Source: JAOUEA01 sp040882605
Lineage (GTDB): Bacteria; Actinomycetota; UBA4738; HRBIN12
NCBI GenBank assembly: GCA_040882605.1
Contig: JBBEAY010000064.1
Location: 7,985 to 71,984, forward strand
Direction of reading: 5' to 3'
DNA: 64,000 bases
The notes below the pieces were generated by a model. The model was not told the origin of the DNA and made no database searches. It saw only the letters and a program-made list of their open reading frames with translations. Every line of letters starts with the position of its first letter. The stretch's first letter is position 1. Position numbers and translations under genes: made by a program. Shown here piece by piece: positions 50,764 through 59,272 of this stretch.

Positions 50764-51879
50764 CTAGTATCGAGCACTCCCGGCCGTGAGACCCAGCACC
50801 AGCTCGTTCAGGAGCAGCATGCCGCGTTCGGTGGGCACGAGTGACCCGGCGTCGTCGGTCAACAGGCCGCTCTCGAGGAACGCCTCCGCCCGATCGTCGT
50901 CGATCCAACTGGCGGGCACGCCTTCGAGGATGCGCAGACGCAGGAAGACCTCTTCGAGATAGGCGTCGCCGGCGTCGAGCGTCTCCGCGCCGCCGACCGG
51001 CAGCTCACCTCGTTCCACCGTCGCCAGGTACTCCTCGGGCGGGCGGACGTTCCACCATCGGCGGTTGTCGCGGTGGGAGTGCGCGCCGGCGCCGACGCCG
51101 AGGTAGGGCTGTCGTCGCCAGTACCCCAGGTTGTGCTGACACTCGTATCCGGGCTTCGCCCAGTTCGAGATCTCGTAGTGGCCGTATCCGGCGTCGCCGA
51201 GCTTGGAACACGCCAGCAGGAACATGTCGGCTTGCACGTCGGGGTCTGGCGCCGGCACGTCGCCGCGGGCAACCGCGCGCCCGAGCGCGGTCGTGGACTC
51301 GATCGTGAGCGCATAGGCGCTCACGTGCTCCGGACCGAGCACGATCGTCTCTTCGAGTGTGCGTTCCCACGACTCGAGGGTCTCGGCGTGCGCGCCGTAG
51401 ATGAGGTCGAGGTTGACGTTGGAGTAGCCAGCGGCGCGCACGGCGACCCACGCCCGCCTGACGCTCTCGGGTGAGTGCACGCGCTCGAGCGCCTGCAACA
51501 CCGCGGGGTCGAACGACTGGGCGCCCATCGACAGCCGCGTGAATCCCGCCGAGTGCAGCGCAACGAGCGACGCCTCGTCGACCGTGTCAGGGTTCGCCTC
51601 GGTCGTGACCTCGGCGCCGGGCGCGACGTCGAACGATCTCCGAAGTTCCACCAAGAGCGAGCCGAGATCGCCGGGCGTCATCGTCGTCGGCGTTCCCCCG
51701 CCAAGGAAGACGCTCCCGACCTCGACGCCTTCCCACGCGGGCGCAGCTAGGGCGATCTCGCCGAGCAGCGCTCGCAGGTACCGGGGCTGCAGCTCGTCGA
51801 GCCCGGCGTAGGCGTTGAAGTCGCAGTAGCCGCATCGCGTGAGGCAGAACGGCACGTGCACGTAGATCCCGGCGCTCAC
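50764..51879 (-). CDS. hemW: Radical SAM heme chaperone/coproporphyrinogen oxidase-like protein HemW
   Basis: 371 residues. The radical SAM cluster motif is FCLTRCGYCDFNAY (CxxxCxxC plus the HemW-type CDF). VFLGGGTPTTM and LSMGAQSFDPAVLQALERVH are family segments, and the C-terminal HemN-C domain is present. The CxxxCxxCxF form with the F is of the HemW group, which binds heme for transfer, rather than HemN. GTG 51879 overlaps the lepA stop (GTGA), the order found in most actinobacteria. Confidence 0.93.
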   Translation of the reverse strand: MSAGIYVHVPFCLTRCGYCDFNAYAGLDELQPRYLRALLGEIALAAPAWEGVEVGSVFLGGGTPTTMTPGDLGSLLVELRRSFDVAPGAEVTTEANPDTVDEASLVALHSAGFTRLSMGAQSFDPAVLQALERVHSPESVRRAWVAVRAAGYSNVNLDLIYGAHAETLESWERTLEETIVLGPEHVSAYALTIESTTALGRAVARGDVPAPDPDVQADMFLLACSKLGDAGYGHYEISNWAKPGYECQHNLGYWRRQPYLGVGAGAHSHRDNRRWWNVRPPEEYLATVERGELPVGGAETLDAGDAYLEEVFLRLRILEGVPASWIDDDRAEAFLESGLLTDDAGSLVPTERGMLLLNELVLGLTAGSARY

Positions 51880-53690
51880 TTCTTGCTCCTTGCAGAGTTC
51901 CCCTCATCTACGCGCAGCGCCTTGATGAACGCTTCCTGCGGTACGTCGACGCGGCCGACCCGGCGCATGCGCTCCTTGCCCTTCTTCTGGGTCTCGAGCA
52001 GCTTCCTCTTGCGGGTGATGTCGCCGCCGTAGCACTTGGCGAGCACATCCTTGCGCTTGGCCTTGACCGTCTCGCGGGCGATGATCTTCGAGCCGATCGC
52101 GGCCTGGACCGCCACGTCGAAGAGCTGGCGCGGGATGAGCTCCTTGAGCCGCTCGACCATCTGCTTGCCGTAGGTGAAGGACTTGTCGCGGTGCACGATC
52201 GTGCTGAACGCGTCGACCGGCTCGCCGTGCAGCAGCACGTCGACTCGCACGAGATCGGCTTCCTGGTAGCCCCAAGGCTCGTAGTCGAGGCTCGCGTATC
52301 CGCGCGTGCTCGACTTCAGCTGGTCGAAGAAGTCGAAGACGATCTCGGCCATGGGCAGCACGTAGTGCACCTCGACCCGCTCGGGTGTGAGGTAGCTCAT
52401 GTCGACCAGCTCACCGCGACGCTCCTGGCTGAGACCCAACACGGCACCGAGGTAGTCCGCCGGGGTGATGATCGTGGCGAACACGACCGGCTCCTCGGCC
52501 TTGTCGTAGTCGCCCCCCGGCGGCATATCGGTCGGGTTGTGCACGGTCGTCATCTCGCCGCCCTGGAACACGTGGAATTCCACGTTGGGCGCGGTCGCGA
52601 TCAGCTCGAGATCGAACTCGCGCTCGAGCCGCTCCTTCACGATGTCCATGTGCAGCAGCCCGAGGAATCCGCACCGGAACCCGAAGCCGAGCGCCCGCGA
52701 CGTCTCGGGCTCGAAGTGCAGCGCGGCGTCGCTCAGCTTCAGCTTGTCGAGCGCGTCGCGCATGTCGGCGTAGTCGCTGCCGTCGGCAGGGAAGAGCCCC
52801 GACCACACCATCGGCTTCGGCTCGCGATAGCCCGGAAGCGGCTCGGTCGCGCCATGCTTGCCCGCAAGCGTGATCGTGTCGCCGACCTTCGCCTGGTGAA
52901 CGTCCTTCAGGCCCGTGACGATGTAGCCGACTTCCCCGGGGCCGAGCTCGGGCACCGGCGTCGGCTCGGGCGCGTTCACGCCCGTCTCCTCGGCCTCACT
53001 CTCGACGCGGGTCGCGAACATGCGGATGCGGGCGCGCGACGCCAGCACTCCCTGCTGCACCCTCACGTACGTGATCACGCCGCGGTACGGGTCGAACATC
53101 GAGTCGAAGATCAATGCCTGCAGCGGCTTCGTGGGGTCGCCGACCGGCGCCGGCACGCGGTCGATCACCGCGGCCAACAGCGCGTCGACGCCCTCGCCCG
53201 ACTTAGCGCTGATGTGCAGGATGTCGGCCGGATCGCAGTCGAGCAGGTTCGCGAGCTCTTTCGCGCGCTGCTCGGGCTCGGCGGCGGGCAGGTCGATCTT
53301 GTTGATCGCCGGCACGATCACGAGGCCGGCGTCGCGTGCGAGGTGGTAGTTCGCGAGCGTCTGCGCCTCGAGGCCTTGGGCGGCGTCGACGAGCAGCACG
53401 GCGCCTTCACACGCTTCCAGCGAACGCGAGACTTCGTAGGTGAAGTCCACGTGGCCGGGCGTGTCGATCAGGTTCAGCTCATAGCCCTCGTGCAGCAGGC
53501 GCACCGACTGCGCCTTGATCGTGATGCCGCGCTCTCGCTCGATATCCATCTTGTCGAGGTACTGCGCGCGCATGTCGCGGTCAGCGACGGTGTGCGTGAC
53601 TTCGAGCAGGCGGTCGGCCAGCGTCGACTTGCCGTGATCGATGTGCGCCACGATGCAGAAGTTGCGGATGTGGGAGGTGTCGGTGGTCAC
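51876..53690 (-). CDS. lepA: Elongation factor 4 (LepA)
   Basis: 604 residues. G1 FCIVAHIDHGKSTLADRLLE, G3 LIDTPGHVDF, G4 PAINKIDLP, and the C-terminal LepA domain (KLLETQKKGKERMRRVGRV, with the family's conserved CYGGDITRKRKLL) are all present. LepA is a ribosome GTPase that affects initiation and back-translocation. GTG 53690 is the start. It is divergent from rpsT. Confidence 0.97.
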   Translation of the reverse strand: MTTDTSHIRNFCIVAHIDHGKSTLADRLLEVTHTVADRDMRAQYLDKMDIERERGITIKAQSVRLLHEGYELNLIDTPGHVDFTYEVSRSLEACEGAVLLVDAAQGLEAQTLANYHLARDAGLVIVPAINKIDLPAAEPEQRAKELANLLDCDPADILHISAKSGEGVDALLAAVIDRVPAPVGDPTKPLQALIFDSMFDPYRGVITYVRVQQGVLASRARIRMFATRVESEAEETGVNAPEPTPVPELGPGEVGYIVTGLKDVHQAKVGDTITLAGKHGATEPLPGYREPKPMVWSGLFPADGSDYADMRDALDKLKLSDAALHFEPETSRALGFGFRCGFLGLLHMDIVKERLEREFDLELIATAPNVEFHVFQGGEMTTVHNPTDMPPGGDYDKAEEPVVFATIITPADYLGAVLGLSQERRGELVDMSYLTPERVEVHYVLPMAEIVFDFFDQLKSSTRGYASLDYEPWGYQEADLVRVDVLLHGEPVDAFSTIVHRDKSFTYGKQMVERLKELIPRQLFDVAVQAAIGSKIIARETVKAKRKDVLAKCYGGDITRKRKLLETQKKGKERMRRVGRVDVPQEAFIKALRVDEGNSARSKK

Positions 53691-53773
53691 GGCTCACCCA
53701 TGGTACGGGGGGGAAGTGGCGCTGCTCGGAGCGGGCAGTTCGCCGGGACCCGGCTGGTACGCTGGGCGGCCGA

Positions 53774-54046
53774 ATGGCGAACATCAAGTCACAGATCAAG
53801 CGGAACAAGCAGAACGAGGTGCGCCGCGAGCGCAACAAGGCGGTGCGCTCGACGCTGAAGTCCTCGCAGAAGCGCGTTCATGCCGCGATCGCCGAGGGCG
53901 ACGCCGAGGCCGCGCAGGCGCGCTCCCGCGAGGTCAGCCGGGCGCTCGACAAGGCCACGAGCAAGGGCGTCGTGCACAAGCGCACGGCCGCTCGCCGCAA
54001 GAGCCGCCTCACGAAGGCCGCCAACGCGGCCGCCGCGGCCAAGTAG
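53774..54046 (+). CDS. rpsT: 30S ribosomal protein S20
   Basis: 90 residues: MANIKSQIKRNKQNEVRRER, strongly basic and helical throughout, ending in TKAANAAAAAK. It binds 16S rRNA at the base of the 30S body. Convergent with holA, which ends six bases downstream; divergent from lepA. Confidence 0.97.
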   Translation: MANIKSQIKRNKQNEVRRERNKAVRSTLKSSQKRVHAAIAEGDAEAAQARSREVSRALDKATSKGVVHKRTAARRKSRLTKAANAAAAAK

Positions 54047-54051
54047 CGCCC

Positions 54052-54990
54052 TCAGCGAGCTGCGATCGCGACGACGAGCATCGGCATCGCGGTGTCGCCC
54101 GTCGCGCCCGATTTCAAGGCTCGATCGGTCTCGGTGACCCGGTCGTGCAGGCTGAGCAGCTCCTGCATCGAGAAGTTCCCGGCTTGCTGTTGATACCGCC
54201 TGGCCTGCCAGTCGAACCTCAGCCCCGCCGCTTTGGCAAGGTCCGAGGGTGGCATGCGGTCGGGCAGGGCACGGACCCGGATCAGGTCGCGCAGGCGGCT
54301 CGACACGCCACCGAGCACCTTCAGCGGGTCGTCGCCGCCTTCCTCGATCGAACGCCACGACCGGATCGCGCCGGCAAGGTCGCGAGAGAATGCCCGATCG
54401 CAGAGATCCCAGACCTTCTGCTCCCCCAGCCCGCGGAACTGTTGGGCGACGATCGCCGGCGTGATGCGCTGACCGGAGAATGCCGACGCGAGCTGTTGCA
54501 GCGCGGCGACGAGCTGCCCAGGCTCCTCGCCGAGGGTCTCGACGAGCGCGCGAGCAGCGGGCACCGAGAGATCGAGGTTCATGTCGCCGGCGCGGCGCGT
54601 GAGCCACGGCTCGAGATCCTTTCTCTTGATCTCGACGTGCACCACGTCGCCCACCGGCTTCACCAGCTTGTCGAGCGCCGCCGGCGCCTTGCCCCGCTCG
54701 GCGACCTGGCAACAGATCACGAGCTGGGCATCAGGGTCGGGGGCGCCGATGTACGCCGCGAGCTCGGCGGTCGCGTCCTTCGTGAGCGATCGGGCGTCGG
54801 AGATCATCAGCCCCCTCGGTTCGCCGAACAACGACGGGGTCGCGAGGTCCTGTAACTCGCGTCCCTGCCATTCCCCCGCGTCGACCTCGGTGGGGTGCAG
54901 CTCACCGAAGCGCGCGAGCGCCGCCTCGCGGAGCAGGAAGACGTCTTCTCCCCACAGCAGGGCGATCGAGGCCTGTGGCCGAGCCGGCAT
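54052..54990 (-). CDS. holA: DNA polymerase III delta subunit
   Basis: 312 residues. ALLWGEDVFLLREAALARFGELH opens the AAA+-like fold of the clamp-loader delta, followed by RGLMISDARSLTKDATAELA and LVICCQVAERGKAPAALDKL. The C-terminal helical region has SLHDRVTETDRALKSG. HolA opens the beta clamp. ATG 54990 lies seven bases after TAGCAT, and no ribosome site is present, so it is probably leaderless. It lies downstream of comEC on the same strand. Confidence 0.92.
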   Translation of the reverse strand: MPARPQASIALLWGEDVFLLREAALARFGELHPTEVDAGEWQGRELQDLATPSLFGEPRGLMISDARSLTKDATAELAAYIGAPDPDAQLVICCQVAERGKAPAALDKLVKPVGDVVHVEIKRKDLEPWLTRRAGDMNLDLSVPAARALVETLGEEPGQLVAALQQLASAFSGQRITPAIVAQQFRGLGEQKVWDLCDRAFSRDLAGAIRSWRSIEEGGDDPLKVLGGVSSRLRDLIRVRALPDRMPPSDLAKAAGLRFDWQARRYQQQAGNFSMQELLSLHDRVTETDRALKSGATGDTAMPMLVVAIAAR

Positions 54991-55040
54991 GGGATCGATG
55001 CTACCGCGCTGCCGTGACGCGCCGGCCAGCGCTCAGCCAG

Positions 55041-57449
55041 TCAGCGATCGCCGGATACGACCGGTACGCCGCTCTCGAACGTCACGGTGACCGTGCCGTG
55101 CTCGTCGGTGCGCCACACCGTCGACCCGGCCTCAGCGAGCGCGTCGAGCGTGGTGGGCACCGGGTGCCCGTAGGTGTTCTCCCCCACGCTCACGACCGCG
55201 ACCGGCGCCGCGACCGCGTCGAAGAACTCGGCGATCGACGTCGCGGCGCCGTGGTGGGGAACCTTCAACAGGTCGGCGTGTAGGTCGAGGCCCTGGTCGG
55301 CTTCCTTCTCGAGGAGCCATTCCTGCGCGGGCTCCTCGGGCTCGGTCGCGAACAGCACGACGTCGTCACCCTGCACGAGCCTTATCACGAGCGCGTCGTT
55401 GTTGGTGTCGGACTCGGTGCCCGTGTAGCACACGTGCGGCGAGATCACGTCGAGGCGCACGTCACCCACGGTGAACGATTCCCCCGCCAACGGCGTGCGC
55501 ATCTCGATGCCCTCGTCGGCGATGGCCCGCTCGAGATCGACCTGTAAGGCCGACGTCGACTCGCAGCCCGGCTGTAGAACGACCCCCACCTGGAAGCGCG
55601 CCAGCACCGACGGCAGCCCGACGATGTGGTCGGCGTGCGGATGACTCGCGACCACGACGTCGATTCGCTTGACGCCGAGCGCGGCCAACTCAGTGGCGAC
55701 CAGATCCTCGTCTGGGCCGCCGTCGACGAGCATCGTCATACCCGCCGGCGTCGTCACGAGCGCCGCATCGCCTTGACCAACATCGAAGAAGCGAACGGTG
55801 AGCGTCGATGGAGGGCCGACCGAGGTTGCCGAGTTCCATACGAGCAGCGGCAGGCACGCGATGCCCGCGATCAGGGCGCGCCGGGACGGCTTCCACCCGG
55901 TGCGGAGCGCGATGGTGAGGGCCGCGACGAGGACGGCGCCCACGAGCAACACGAGAGGACCGCCTCGCGACGTGACGTGGGCGACCGGCGCGCGGCCGGC
56001 GATGTTCGCGATGAGTTGCAACACCCGCATCGGCGCTTGGGCCCCGAGCCCCACGAGGTGACCGAGCGGTTCCGAGACGATGCCGACGGCCGCGGCGGTG
56101 AGTCCGAGCAGCAGCGAGGGCGCGACCGTGGGGGCGGCGATGACGTTCGCGATCAACGTCACCCCCGGCACGTCGTGGAAATGGAACAGCAGGATCGGCG
56201 TGACGCCCAGCTGCGCGGCCAAGGTCGTGCCCGCGGCGGCCGCGACGGGCGCCGGTACGAACCTCGAGAACCGCTCGCCGAGTGGCGCCGCCATCGAGAC
56301 CATGCCGGCGGTGGCCGTGACCGAGAGCTGGAACCCGATCGAGCGGACGAGCACCGGCTGCAGGATCAGCAGCATCATGACCGCGCCCGACAGCACGACC
56401 GCGGTCGAGCGGGCGCGGCCGAGCAGGAGTCCGATGAGTGCGAGCGAGGTCATGGCGCCGGCGCGCATCACCGAGGGCTCGGCGCCGGTGAGCACCACGA
56501 TGAACGCGACGGTGAACAGTCCGATCGCGACCTGCGCCGGGCGTGGCAGTCCGAGCATCGTGACGAGGGCGAGCACCGGTCCGAGCACCATGGCGACGTT
56601 GCCGCCCGAGACCACGAGCAGGTGCGTGAGCCCGGTCGCCTTGAAGTCGCGCTCCACGCCGGGGTCGAGGTTGGAATCGTCGCCGAGCGCCAGCCCCATG
56701 AGCAAGCCGGCCTCACGAGCGGGGAACACCGCTTCGATCGAGCCCCCGACCACGGTGCGCACCGCTTGCGTCGCGCGCACGAACGGGTTCGGCGAGCCGT
56801 CGAGGCGCTCCACCGTCGATGCGCGCAGTGTGACCGCCACACCCTTCGCGTGCAGAGCGTCGAGGAACTCCGGGTCATCAGGCGTTTCGAGCGACCCCTC
56901 GACCCTCACCAGGTCGCCCCTTGCGACCGCCGGCGGCGCCTCATCGCCGGAGAGCCAGACCGTCTCTCGCAGGGTGCTCGCGCCGCCGTCGAGCCGCACG
57001 ACTCGGACGTCCGCGAGCGCATGCCAACCGAGGGCGCCGGGGCGCGGATCCTCTCGGAGCGTCGCCTCGACCTCGACACGGTCGGGGGCCAGGCCGGCCA
57101 GAGGGGACGACTCCAGTCGCTGCTGGGCGAGCAGCGCCCACGACGCCCCCAGGGCCCACACGCCGGTGAGCACCAGCGCCGCCACCGCCACGACCGGGGC
57201 CCCGAGAGACCGTCGGCCCGCCGAGACGCGCTGCAAAGCCTCGGCGGGCATTCGAGCGGCAGGCACGAGGCCTGCGTCGGCCACCAGATCGCCGCGGCGG
57301 ATCGCCGGAGCGGCGATCACGGCCGATGCCAACATCGCGAGCCCCAACACCGCAGGAACCCATGCCGGCCACGACCCTCCTGGTCCGAACCCGGTCATCA
57401 GACCGGCCCACCACGCCGCCGCGGCAGCGGGCAAGAGCCAGGCGCTCAT
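55041..57449 (-). CDS. comEC: ComEC/Rec2 DNA-uptake channel protein
   Basis: 802 residues. An N-terminal multi-pass part with an OB-like ComEC N-domain (VEVEATLREDPRPGALGWHA), the central competence domain (GLLMGLALGDDSNLDPGVERDFKATGLTHLLVVSGGNVA, in parts) with several membrane helices, and a C-terminal metallo-beta-lactamase-like domain (VVVASHPHADHIVGLP, HxHxDH). ComEC forms the channel for single-stranded DNA in natural transformation. ATG 57449 overlaps comEA by four bases (ATGA). Both domains being present argues for a working uptake channel. Confidence 0.96.
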   Translation of the reverse strand: MSAWLLPAAAAAWWAGLMTGFGPGGSWPAWVPAVLGLAMLASAVIAAPAIRRGDLVADAGLVPAARMPAEALQRVSAGRRSLGAPVVAVAALVLTGVWALGASWALLAQQRLESSPLAGLAPDRVEVEATLREDPRPGALGWHALADVRVVRLDGGASTLRETVWLSGDEAPPAVARGDLVRVEGSLETPDDPEFLDALHAKGVAVTLRASTVERLDGSPNPFVRATQAVRTVVGGSIEAVFPAREAGLLMGLALGDDSNLDPGVERDFKATGLTHLLVVSGGNVAMVLGPVLALVTMLGLPRPAQVAIGLFTVAFIVVLTGAEPSVMRAGAMTSLALIGLLLGRARSTAVVLSGAVMMLLILQPVLVRSIGFQLSVTATAGMVSMAAPLGERFSRFVPAPVAAAAGTTLAAQLGVTPILLFHFHDVPGVTLIANVIAAPTVAPSLLLGLTAAAVGIVSEPLGHLVGLGAQAPMRVLQLIANIAGRAPVAHVTSRGGPLVLLVGAVLVAALTIALRTGWKPSRRALIAGIACLPLLVWNSATSVGPPSTLTVRFFDVGQGDAALVTTPAGMTMLVDGGPDEDLVATELAALGVKRIDVVVASHPHADHIVGLPSVLARFQVGVVLQPGCESTSALQVDLERAIADEGIEMRTPLAGESFTVGDVRLDVISPHVCYTGTESDTNNDALVIRLVQGDDVVLFATEPEEPAQEWLLEKEADQGLDLHADLLKVPHHGAATSIAEFFDAVAAPVAVVSVGENTYGHPVPTTLDALAEAGSTVWRTDEHGTVTVTFESGVPVVSGDR

Positions 57450-58096
57450 ACCGTGACCTGGTCGCGGATCTCCTCCAGGGTCGCCGGGCCGATGCCGCTC
57501 ACGCTCTCGAGATCGTCGACCGAGGCGAACGGCCCGTTCTCGGTGCGGTAGTCGATGATGGCCCCGGCCAGCACTTCGCCGATGCCCGAGAGCGTCTCGA
57601 ACTCTGTGCCACTCGCCGTGTTGATGTTGATGAGACCTGTGCCCGAGATGCCCGTGGTGCCGGGTGCGATGGCCGCGGGTCCGCCCGCACCCTCCTTCGG
57701 CACGATGACCTGGGTGCCGTCGGTGAGCGGCGCCGCCAGGTTCAGCACGGTGAGGTCGGCGCCGTTACGAGCTCCCCCAGCCCGTTCGACCGCGTCGATC
57801 ACCCGGTCGCCCTCGACGAACTCGTACACCCCGGGTTGGTGCACCCATCCGGTGACGTCGACGATGATCGGCGTTCCGGCAGGAGAGACAGCCACCGGCG
57901 CGGTCTCGCCGCCGGGCACGAAGGGCGCGGCCGACATGCCCGCGGGCGGCACCCCAACACCGGCTGCGATCGCCACCGGCTTGGGAAGGGATCGCACGTA
58001 CCAGAGCCCCGCGCCCGCCATCGTGACCACCACGACGACGATCAGCCCGACGAGCTCGCCGCGCGACAATGTCTCGAGCCGTTCCTTGATGCTCAT
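57446..58096 (-). CDS. comEA: Competence DNA-binding protein ComEA
   Basis: 216 residues from ATG 58096. One N-terminal membrane helix (GELVGLIVVVVVTMAGAGLWYV), a SLBB domain (IIVDVTGWVHQPGVYEFVEGDRVIDAVERAGG, in parts) and a C-terminal pair of helix-hairpin-helix motifs (LININTASGTEFETLSGIGEVLAGAIIDYR and LESVSGIGPATLEEIRD). ComEA binds incoming double-stranded DNA outside the membrane and passes it to ComEC. A CRP-like palindrome and -10 box lie upstream. Confidence 0.95.
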   Translation of the reverse strand: MSIKERLETLSRGELVGLIVVVVVTMAGAGLWYVRSLPKPVAIAAGVGVPPAGMSAAPFVPGGETAPVAVSPAGTPIIVDVTGWVHQPGVYEFVEGDRVIDAVERAGGARNGADLTVLNLAAPLTDGTQVIVPKEGAGGPAAIAPGTTGISGTGLININTASGTEFETLSGIGEVLAGAIIDYRTENGPFASVDDLESVSGIGPATLEEIRDQVTV

Positions 58097-58104
58097 GGCT
58101 TCGC

Positions 58105-58147
58105 ACGTTACGGACGGCGCCCCGGCACTTCCGTGACGCACGTCACG
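58105..58147 (-). promoter_or_regulatory. Candidate comEA promoter with CRP-like palindrome
   Basis: The palindrome CGTGACG-CA-CGTCACG lies at 58132-58147 (7-base arms, GTGA-N6-TCAC core). On the minus strand TAACGT at 58110-58105 is a -10-like box, placing the start near 58098 and the palindrome centre at -41.5. The same distance is computed for the M15 peptidase operon. For the divergent gene at 58199 (start about 58199) the centre would be at about -59.5. Confidence 0.5.
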
Positions 58148-58198
58148 TTCAACCAGCGGTTGTCGCGCTTCACGGCGGATCGTTTGTAGCATCGCTGC

Positions 58199-59263
58199 AT
58201 GCAGCGACGACGGGACGATGGCATCGGCCTCGACGAGCTCGCCCTCGCCGCACGCAACCACGGCATGCCGCTCGAGGCGATGCGGGCCGACATCACGCCC
58301 GCCGGCATGCACTACCTGCTGATCCACTACGACGTGCCGTTCGTCGACCCAGCCGCGTGGACGCTGAGCCTCGACGGCTTCCAGCGGCCGATGTGCCTCA
58401 CGCTCGACGAGCTCCGAGCCAGGCCTTCCGTGACTGCGCCCGTGACGCTCGAGTGCGCGGGCAACGGCCGAGCGATGTTCGAGACACGTCCGCTCAGCCA
58501 GCCTTGGCTCCTCGAAGCCGTCGGCACCGCCGAGTGGACCGGCACCCCCCTTGCTCCCCTGCTGCGGGAAGCCGGCGTTCCCGACGGCACGATCGAGATC
58601 GTGTTCACGGGGCTCGACCGGGGGGTCGAGGGCGGTGAGGAGGGCTCGTACGAGCGAAGCCTGCCCATCGACGATGCGATGCGTGACGAAGTGATGCTCG
58701 TGTACGAGATGAACGGACAGCCGCTGCTCCCTCAGCACGGCGCGCCGATGCGGCTGGTCGTTCCGGGCTGGTACGGCATGACCCACGTGAAGTGGCTCGG
58801 GCGGATCACCCCGGTCGCCGAGCCGTTCGAGGGTTACCAGCAAGCGGTCGCCTATCGCATGCGCACCGATGAAGACGAGCCCGGCAGCCCGCTCGCGCGC
58901 ATCAGGGTGCGATCGTTGATGGTGCCGCCGGGACTGCCGACGTTCCCCGAACGCGAACGTGTGCTTGCCGCGGGCCCGGTGACGCTCGAGGGACGAGCGT
59001 GGTCGGGGTCGGGCGCGATCGATCGGGTCGAGGTCAGCGTCGACGGCTGCGCGATCTGGGCCGATGCCGAGCTCGAGCCGTCACCTGCGCCGTACGCGTG
59101 GCACCGCTGGACCTTCGACTGGTCCGCGACCCAAGGCGAGCACGACCTCGCCTGCCGAGCGACCGACGCCACCGGCGAGACGCAGCCGATGGATCCCGAG
59201 CTCAACCTCGGCGGCTACGCCAACAACGCCCTGCACCGCGTGCCCGTGACCGTGACCGCCTGA
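58199..59263 (+). CDS. Sulfite oxidase-family molybdopterin oxidoreductase
   Basis: 354 residues. The Moco-binding domain has PVTLECAGNGRAMF with Cys86, the molybdenum ligand, and GVEGGEEGSYERSLP, VMLVYEMNGQPLLPQHGAPMRLVVPGWYGMTHVKWL (in parts) as in the family. The C-terminal dimerisation domain (ITPVAEPFEGYQQAV, and VTLEGRAWSGSGAIDRVEVSVDG) is present. No signal peptide is found, so it is cytoplasmic unless partnered. Activity toward sulfite is not assured; many members act on other small substrates. ATG 58199 follows TAGCAT by six bases, so it is probably leaderless. Confidence 0.9.
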   Translation: MQRRRDDGIGLDELALAARNHGMPLEAMRADITPAGMHYLLIHYDVPFVDPAAWTLSLDGFQRPMCLTLDELRARPSVTAPVTLECAGNGRAMFETRPLSQPWLLEAVGTAEWTGTPLAPLLREAGVPDGTIEIVFTGLDRGVEGGEEGSYERSLPIDDAMRDEVMLVYEMNGQPLLPQHGAPMRLVVPGWYGMTHVKWLGRITPVAEPFEGYQQAVAYRMRTDEDEPGSPLARIRVRSLMVPPGLPTFPERERVLAAGPVTLEGRAWSGSGAIDRVEVSVDGCAIWADAELEPSPAPYAWHRWTFDWSATQGEHDLACRATDATGETQPMDPELNLGGYANNALHRVPVTVTA

Positions 59264-59272
59264 TCCGAAGCC

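Noticed and set aside
53774..54712. Long minus-strand frames opposite rpsT that extend from holA
   Set aside because: rpsT is unmistakable and holA ends at 54052; the extra frames are high-GC shadows.
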